20,419 nucleotides of DNA, taken from assembly GCA_025769875.1 (NCBI GenBank), contig JAGFNK010000839.1, positions 1-20,419 of the forward strand, in the 5' to 3' direction. The stretch's first letter is position 1, and each line of letters opens with the position of its first letter. The notes below the pieces were generated by a model. That model was given only the letters and a program-made list of their open reading frames with translations, made no database searches and was not told the DNA's origin. This document shows positions 18,097-20,419 of the stretch, piece after piece. Source of the stretch: Russula earlei. Its lineage: Eukaryota; Basidiomycota; Agaricomycetes; Russulales; Russulaceae. Position numbers and translations under genes: made by a program.

Positions 18097-18349
18097 TGCG
18101 GCGCAATGATTGCACGGCCTGGCGCGGATATCGTCGGAGGTTCGATGAAAAAGTCTCTTGTATCGGTCATAATCTTCAAGAGCTCGTCGACTTGCCTTTG
18201 CATTGTGATCGAGACCTCGGCCGAGACATATGGCCGAGCTATTGTCTGCCTCGAACGATGGCTATGACACCGTACTGTTCAAAGCATGATCCTCGTTTCC
18301 AAAATCGCTTATCGTCACGGATGGCTTTTGCAAAGGCACCCGACTAGCA

Positions 18350-18820
18350 AGAAATGCAGCGCGTGTCTACGATTAATATCAATTTTGATCACCACGGGTG
18401 GATGTTATTGTTCTCCTTTTTTTGTTTGCTGAAATGCGCTGACTTGGCTAGACTGTCTTAAAACTGCCAATCTAAACCGGCATAGTCTCTCTCCGTGAGG
18501 AATTCAGGGGAGGGAATGTTCGCTCTAGATAAAAACAACGACCACCGGCGGCCTTTCCGCAACGGGAAAGTGCTGCTACCAGCCAGCACAGCGGGGCGCC
18601 TTACTTTACGTGCACTAAGTGCGTCGTACTTTTGATGTGGCATGGGCTAACGGCATTGTGTGACGGTTCATGCGCATATGAGGTGTATCAAATACCCAAC
18701 CCCTTATTTTTCCCGGCAACGCGAAGAAAGTTGTGGCCGTATGGGAGATTCCTCTGACTAATATCAACGAGTCCGTCTAGGCCCCGCAACGGAAAAGGTC
18801 GCGTCCCTCGTCGCATCGTA
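18350..18820. other. No gene recognised
   Basis: AT-rich around 18370-18430 with a run of T, then ordinary sequence; the short frames show no family pattern and no repeat is seen. Confidence 0.45.
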
Positions 18821-19133
18821 TCACACGGGCTCAGGCGGAGCTCTCGAGCACTCCATCGGTGTCTTCACCCCAAGCTGCAGACATATCTCCATTAGTCCGT
18901 CAACAATGAAGTCCGGATTGTCCCCAAGTATCCAGCGGAAATGAAAAGGGTTCCCAGATGGCAGCTGACGACGCCACAGGCGTGATGTGGTGCCATCGGC
19001 ATCAGTCTTGGCTAACCACAGGTGCCGATTCAAAACGGAAGCAAGCTCCCATCCCTCGGCGTCTTGAACAGTTCCTAGCGCGGTCAGAAGTGGAAAAGCT
19101 AAAAAGTCAATTACCCACTCAAGGAAGTTCAAG
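18821..19133 (-). CDS. Coding-like last exon of an unknown protein
   Basis: An open minus-strand frame of about 103 codons ends at a TGA (18821-18823). It opens directly after TAG, and the sense bases TTGTAG just upstream make a good 3' splice site, so it is best read as a terminal exon starting near 19133. The sequence has a hydrophobic, aromatic opening (LNFLEWVIDFLAFPLLTALG). A well-formed second half includes NRHLWLAKTDADGTTSRLWR and NPFHFRWILGDNPDFIVDGL. The regular amphipathic composition and lack of stops suggest protein, but I do not recognise the family. No upstream exon was found between 19140 and 19400, so it may be a remnant. Confidence 0.4.
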
Positions 19134-19392
19134 ACCTACAATCTGATGATAGATGGCGCCTTCCCCGCTCCGTACGCTCTGATCACGCCTCCCTACCTAC
19201 GGATCGATAAGGGTACGGCAGAATCGCGTTTGTGAAGCTTTTACAATTGAGCTGTCACAGGGATCGTGAATTCCGCAGCCTGGTACAGTCCAAACTCCCG
19301 TGGCACGCGCTTACAGCCATTGCAGCGGATGCTAAAATCAAAAACGCCAATCAATATACTCACCCCACATGCCCTATGGTGTGGAGTCGAGG

Positions 19393-19494
19393 TATAAAAA
19401 GCCCCCCATGTCGTTGAGTAAGCAACATCATTCTTCGCCTCTCCCACTTATTCGCTTGCGTCTCTTCCCCTGCAGCATCTACCCGTTGCCAATG
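19393..19494 (+). promoter_or_regulatory. TATA box, pyrimidine-rich leader and start codon without a clear gene
   Basis: TATAAAA at 19393-19399 is followed about 30 bases on by a CAACATCATTC stretch, a C/T-rich leader (19425-19475) and an ATG at 19492 in good context (GCCAATG). The frame closes after ten codons (MSLAPTVRL-stop). A GT at 19515 and a TAG near 19578 could form an intron, but the continuing frame also stops soon. It is a well-formed fungal promoter leading into a gene that seems lost or that I cannot resolve. Confidence 0.4.
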
Positions 19495-20200
19495 TCCCTC
19501 GCTCCTACTGTTCGGTTATGAAACTCAGGATCGTGACGACGCTGTTTTGATGCGGTCTACTCGTCTCCTGATTCATAGCCGAAACAGAGGAGTAAGCGCT
19601 CTGGCTCCCCGAGATTGCTGAGGTTCATGTCTTACACCCCCCCTTGGCCGACGTTATCCACGACCATAACCTCTGGCGACACAGTGCCCTCCGACATATA
19701 CACCGAGCTCACATGTGATGCGGACTGAAGCAAGTGGTATACGCATTTCTCAGATCCCCGATCCTCTTCTCACGTCCTACAACGATCGTACTTTCCGACG
19801 CACTTGCCGACCTACCCCTAGTGCCGTATGGGTGATTATGTATTTTCGACAAGTCGTGCCTGGATATGGGCATACTAATATATTCGGTATCATATGTAAT
19901 TGTAGTTCGCGGAGTATGTTTACTCCAGCGCGTGAGGGTACTCCATACACTCGAGGTCGATCATCTGACTGATCGATTGCCTTTCGAAGGTGCGTTCGAA
20001 GTGGTAATCAGTCGATTTATTACCGCCATTAGATCTCCGAAGGCAATGATTTAGTAAAAAGCGGTCGTCTCAGTTCTCACATATCAACAGCGCCAAAGGT
20101 AAATGTGATCAGTAGCAGTAATTAATCGATGACACTGCGGCGTGCGGATGAGCGAGCCCGGTGGTGATAATGAATGGGCACAGAAAGCAAAGAGAGGCAA
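19495..20200. other. No resolvable gene
   Basis: Frames on both strands are short. The plus-strand frame at 19866-20054 has a hydrophobic start (ILIYSVSYVIVVRGVCLL) that could be a membrane-segment remnant, but no family is recognised and the preceding frame is broken by stops. Confidence 0.35.
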
Positions 20201-20208
20201 TCACCTGA

Positions 20209-20259
20209 AAACGGTCGGATGCTGGCATGATAAGCGAACATGCCAGCATTCGACCGTTT
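20209..20259. repeat. Long hairpin: 21-bp arms, nine-base loop
   Basis: The arm at 20209-20229 (aaacggtcggatgctggcat plus g) is complementary to 20239-20259 at 20 of 21 positions; the remaining pair is a G-T wobble. The loop is ataagcgaa. Two more pairs follow outside a single mismatch. It sits in otherwise unremarkable sequence. It may be a foldback-element remnant, a small-RNA precursor or a structured RNA. Confidence 0.75.
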
Positions 20260-20419
20260 CCATTTCACAGTCTCGGACGCTCGATATTTCCAGAAACCGG
20301 TGGAAGTTTGAGGCTTAGGCGTAAGCATGTATCGGAAAAGCGAGGGACGTGAAATAAAGACTTTGTCGTGTCTGAAGAACGTAATCAAGACAGACGAGAA
20401 ACACTAAGGGGGCTTTGCT

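Noticed and set aside
20122..20388. 88-codon minus-strand frame at the right edge
   Set aside because: Runs straight through the long hairpin and has no family pattern; the hairpin explains the sequence better.

Overview
The window reads as nuclear DNA of a filamentous basidiomycete (mushroom-type Agaricomycete). The basis is intron-dense genes with GT-AG introns mostly of 43-73 nt, an intact AP-2 clathrin adaptor sigma gene with fungal-type sequence, an LEA-like DUF3712 gene, an F-box gene, and nested Copia, other LTR and hAT elements that partly show C-to-T decay at CpG. I saw no bacterial operon, rRNA, tRNA or CRISPR array.

Positions 1-8441 are a transposon nest. The oldest layer is a minus-strand Ty1/Copia element. 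Its 5' LTR is near 6809-6959 and its primer site near 6793-6808. A 72-bp-repeat leader, a stop-riddled gag-protease-integrase frame (6264-3742), a linker and the start of reverse transcriptase (2912-1864) follow. A solo LTR (2913-3741), flanked by a perfect GGAAG duplication, sits at the integrase/linker junction. A second, CpG-richer copy of that LTR (1036-1863) heads a minus-strand LTR element that runs off the left edge, with an intact 308-codon frame I cannot name. To the right lie a 76-bp decayed copy of part of the AP-2 sigma gene, a hAT terminus abutting it exactly, and a hAT transposase C-terminus with a resolvable intron.

Positions 8442-10000 hold no gene I can recognise but contain a higher-order tandem repeat (9086 to about 9975; half-units of 181-208 bp alternating as A-B-A-B-A'). 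Directly downstream is a 15-exon plus-strand gene (10080-12821, 670 aa) of the DUF3712/LEA-like fungal family. Its spliced frame stays open from end to end. One of its introns (11226-11296) looks newly made by a tandem duplication inside an exon.

Positions 13264-20419 hold a broken 2OG-Fe(II) oxygenase-like pseudogene, the complete six-exon AP-2 sigma gene (14027-14752, 143 aa), a two-exon F-box gene (15715-16900), a damaged unknown gene (17722-18096), a minus-strand coding-like exon (18821-19133), a promoter-like stretch with no clear gene behind it, and a strong 21-bp-stem hairpin (20209-20259). Only AP-2 sigma, the DUF3712-family gene and the F-box gene look intact. They are unrelated in function, so nothing suggests a pathway cluster. 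The main interest is genome dynamics: nested insertion, CpG decay, capture of a host-gene fragment and intron birth.
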